A DNA stretch of 5,859 bases from NCBI GenBank assembly GCA_023266455.1, contig JAHFQD010000134.1:1-5859 (forward strand). The letters run 5' to 3'. The notes under the pieces were generated by a model. It saw nothing but the letters and a program-made list of their open reading frames with translations. It made no database searches and was not told the DNA's origin. Source of the stretch: Candidatus Muproteobacteria bacterium. Its GTDB lineage: Bacteria > Pseudomonadota > Gammaproteobacteria > Acidiferrobacterales > Sulfurifustaceae. The translations under genes and the position numbers were made by a program. Of this stretch, positions 5,737 to 5,859 are shown piece after piece. Every line of letters starts with the position of its first letter. Position 1 is the stretch's first letter.

Positions 5737-5859
5737 TCAGTGAATCGAATCGCCGATGCGATTCCAATTAATCCGTTCCCAAAACCATTTGTCGGGGCTG
5801 GCCATATCCAAACTGAACCAGATAAGAAACGCTTTACCGACGAGATTCTGATCCGGAAC
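5737..5859 (-). CDS. lepB: Signal peptidase I, C-terminal end only
   Basis: An open frame enters from the right edge and ends at TGA (5739-5737), giving the last 40 residues of a protein. It is too short to stand out as an ORF by itself. The residues VPDQNLVGKAFLIWFSLD match the final conserved box of type I signal peptidases, which follows the GDNRDNSxDSR motif. The terminal WNRIGDSI resembles the usual LepB ending WxRIGxxI. The enzyme cleaves signal peptides from exported proteins at the outer face of the inner membrane using a Ser-Lys dyad. Both catalytic residues lie outside the window. Its place immediately upstream of DUF4845 and rnc supports the assignment. Confidence 0.88.
   Translation of the reverse strand, partial: VPDQNLVGKAFLIWFSLDMASPDKWFWERINWNRIGDSIH

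Noticed and set aside
1..5859. Search for tRNA, rRNA, CRISPR arrays, insertion-sequence ends, attachment sites, riboswitches or a defence/toxin module
   Set aside because: Almost every base is explained by recognised coding genes. The only gap over 20 bases is 86 bases long and shows no such structure.

Overview
The window looks like ordinary chromosomal DNA from a gammaproteobacterium (or a close relative) of moderate GC. The main evidence is the minus-strand gene order lepB - DUF4845 - rnc - era - recO - pdxJ - acpS. This is the conserved gammaproteobacterial signal-peptidase/RNase III/Era cluster, in the version that has a DUF4845 membrane protein between lepB and rnc. I see no mobile element, RNA gene, CRISPR array, origin or phage signal, and nothing that amounts to a new multi-gene system.

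Layout: bases 2-1126 (+) hold the C-terminal part of a threonine-synthase-like PLP enzyme whose N-terminus lies before the window. A short 86-base gap follows, with a possible intrinsic terminator at its left edge. Bases 1213-1884 (+) hold a RibD C-terminal/dihydrofolate-reductase-fold protein that is more AT-rich than its neighbours. Only 17 bases, built around a perfect AT-rich inverted repeat, separate its stop from the stop of acpS, which runs toward it. From there to the right edge everything is on the minus strand. In transcription order it is the last 40 codons of lepB (5859-5737), DUF4845 (5721-5332), rnc (5339-4659), era (4662-3766), recO (3759-3010), pdxJ (3010-2282) and acpS (2285-1902). 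No stretch over 300 bases lacks a gene.

The minus-strand genes are packed so tightly (1-8 base overlaps, gaps of 6 and 15 bases) that they must be one transcript with translational coupling at most junctions. The products serve protein export (LepB), RNA processing and ribosome assembly (RNase III, Era), recombinational repair (RecO), vitamin B6 synthesis (PdxJ) and activation of acyl carrier protein (AcpS). They are core functions grouped by growth demand rather than one pathway. The two plus-strand genes are independent of this operon. The more interesting points are the altered active-site loops of the threonine-synthase-like protein, the AT-rich reductase-fold gene with an extended mid-region, and the uncharacterised DUF4845 protein fixed between lepB and rnc.
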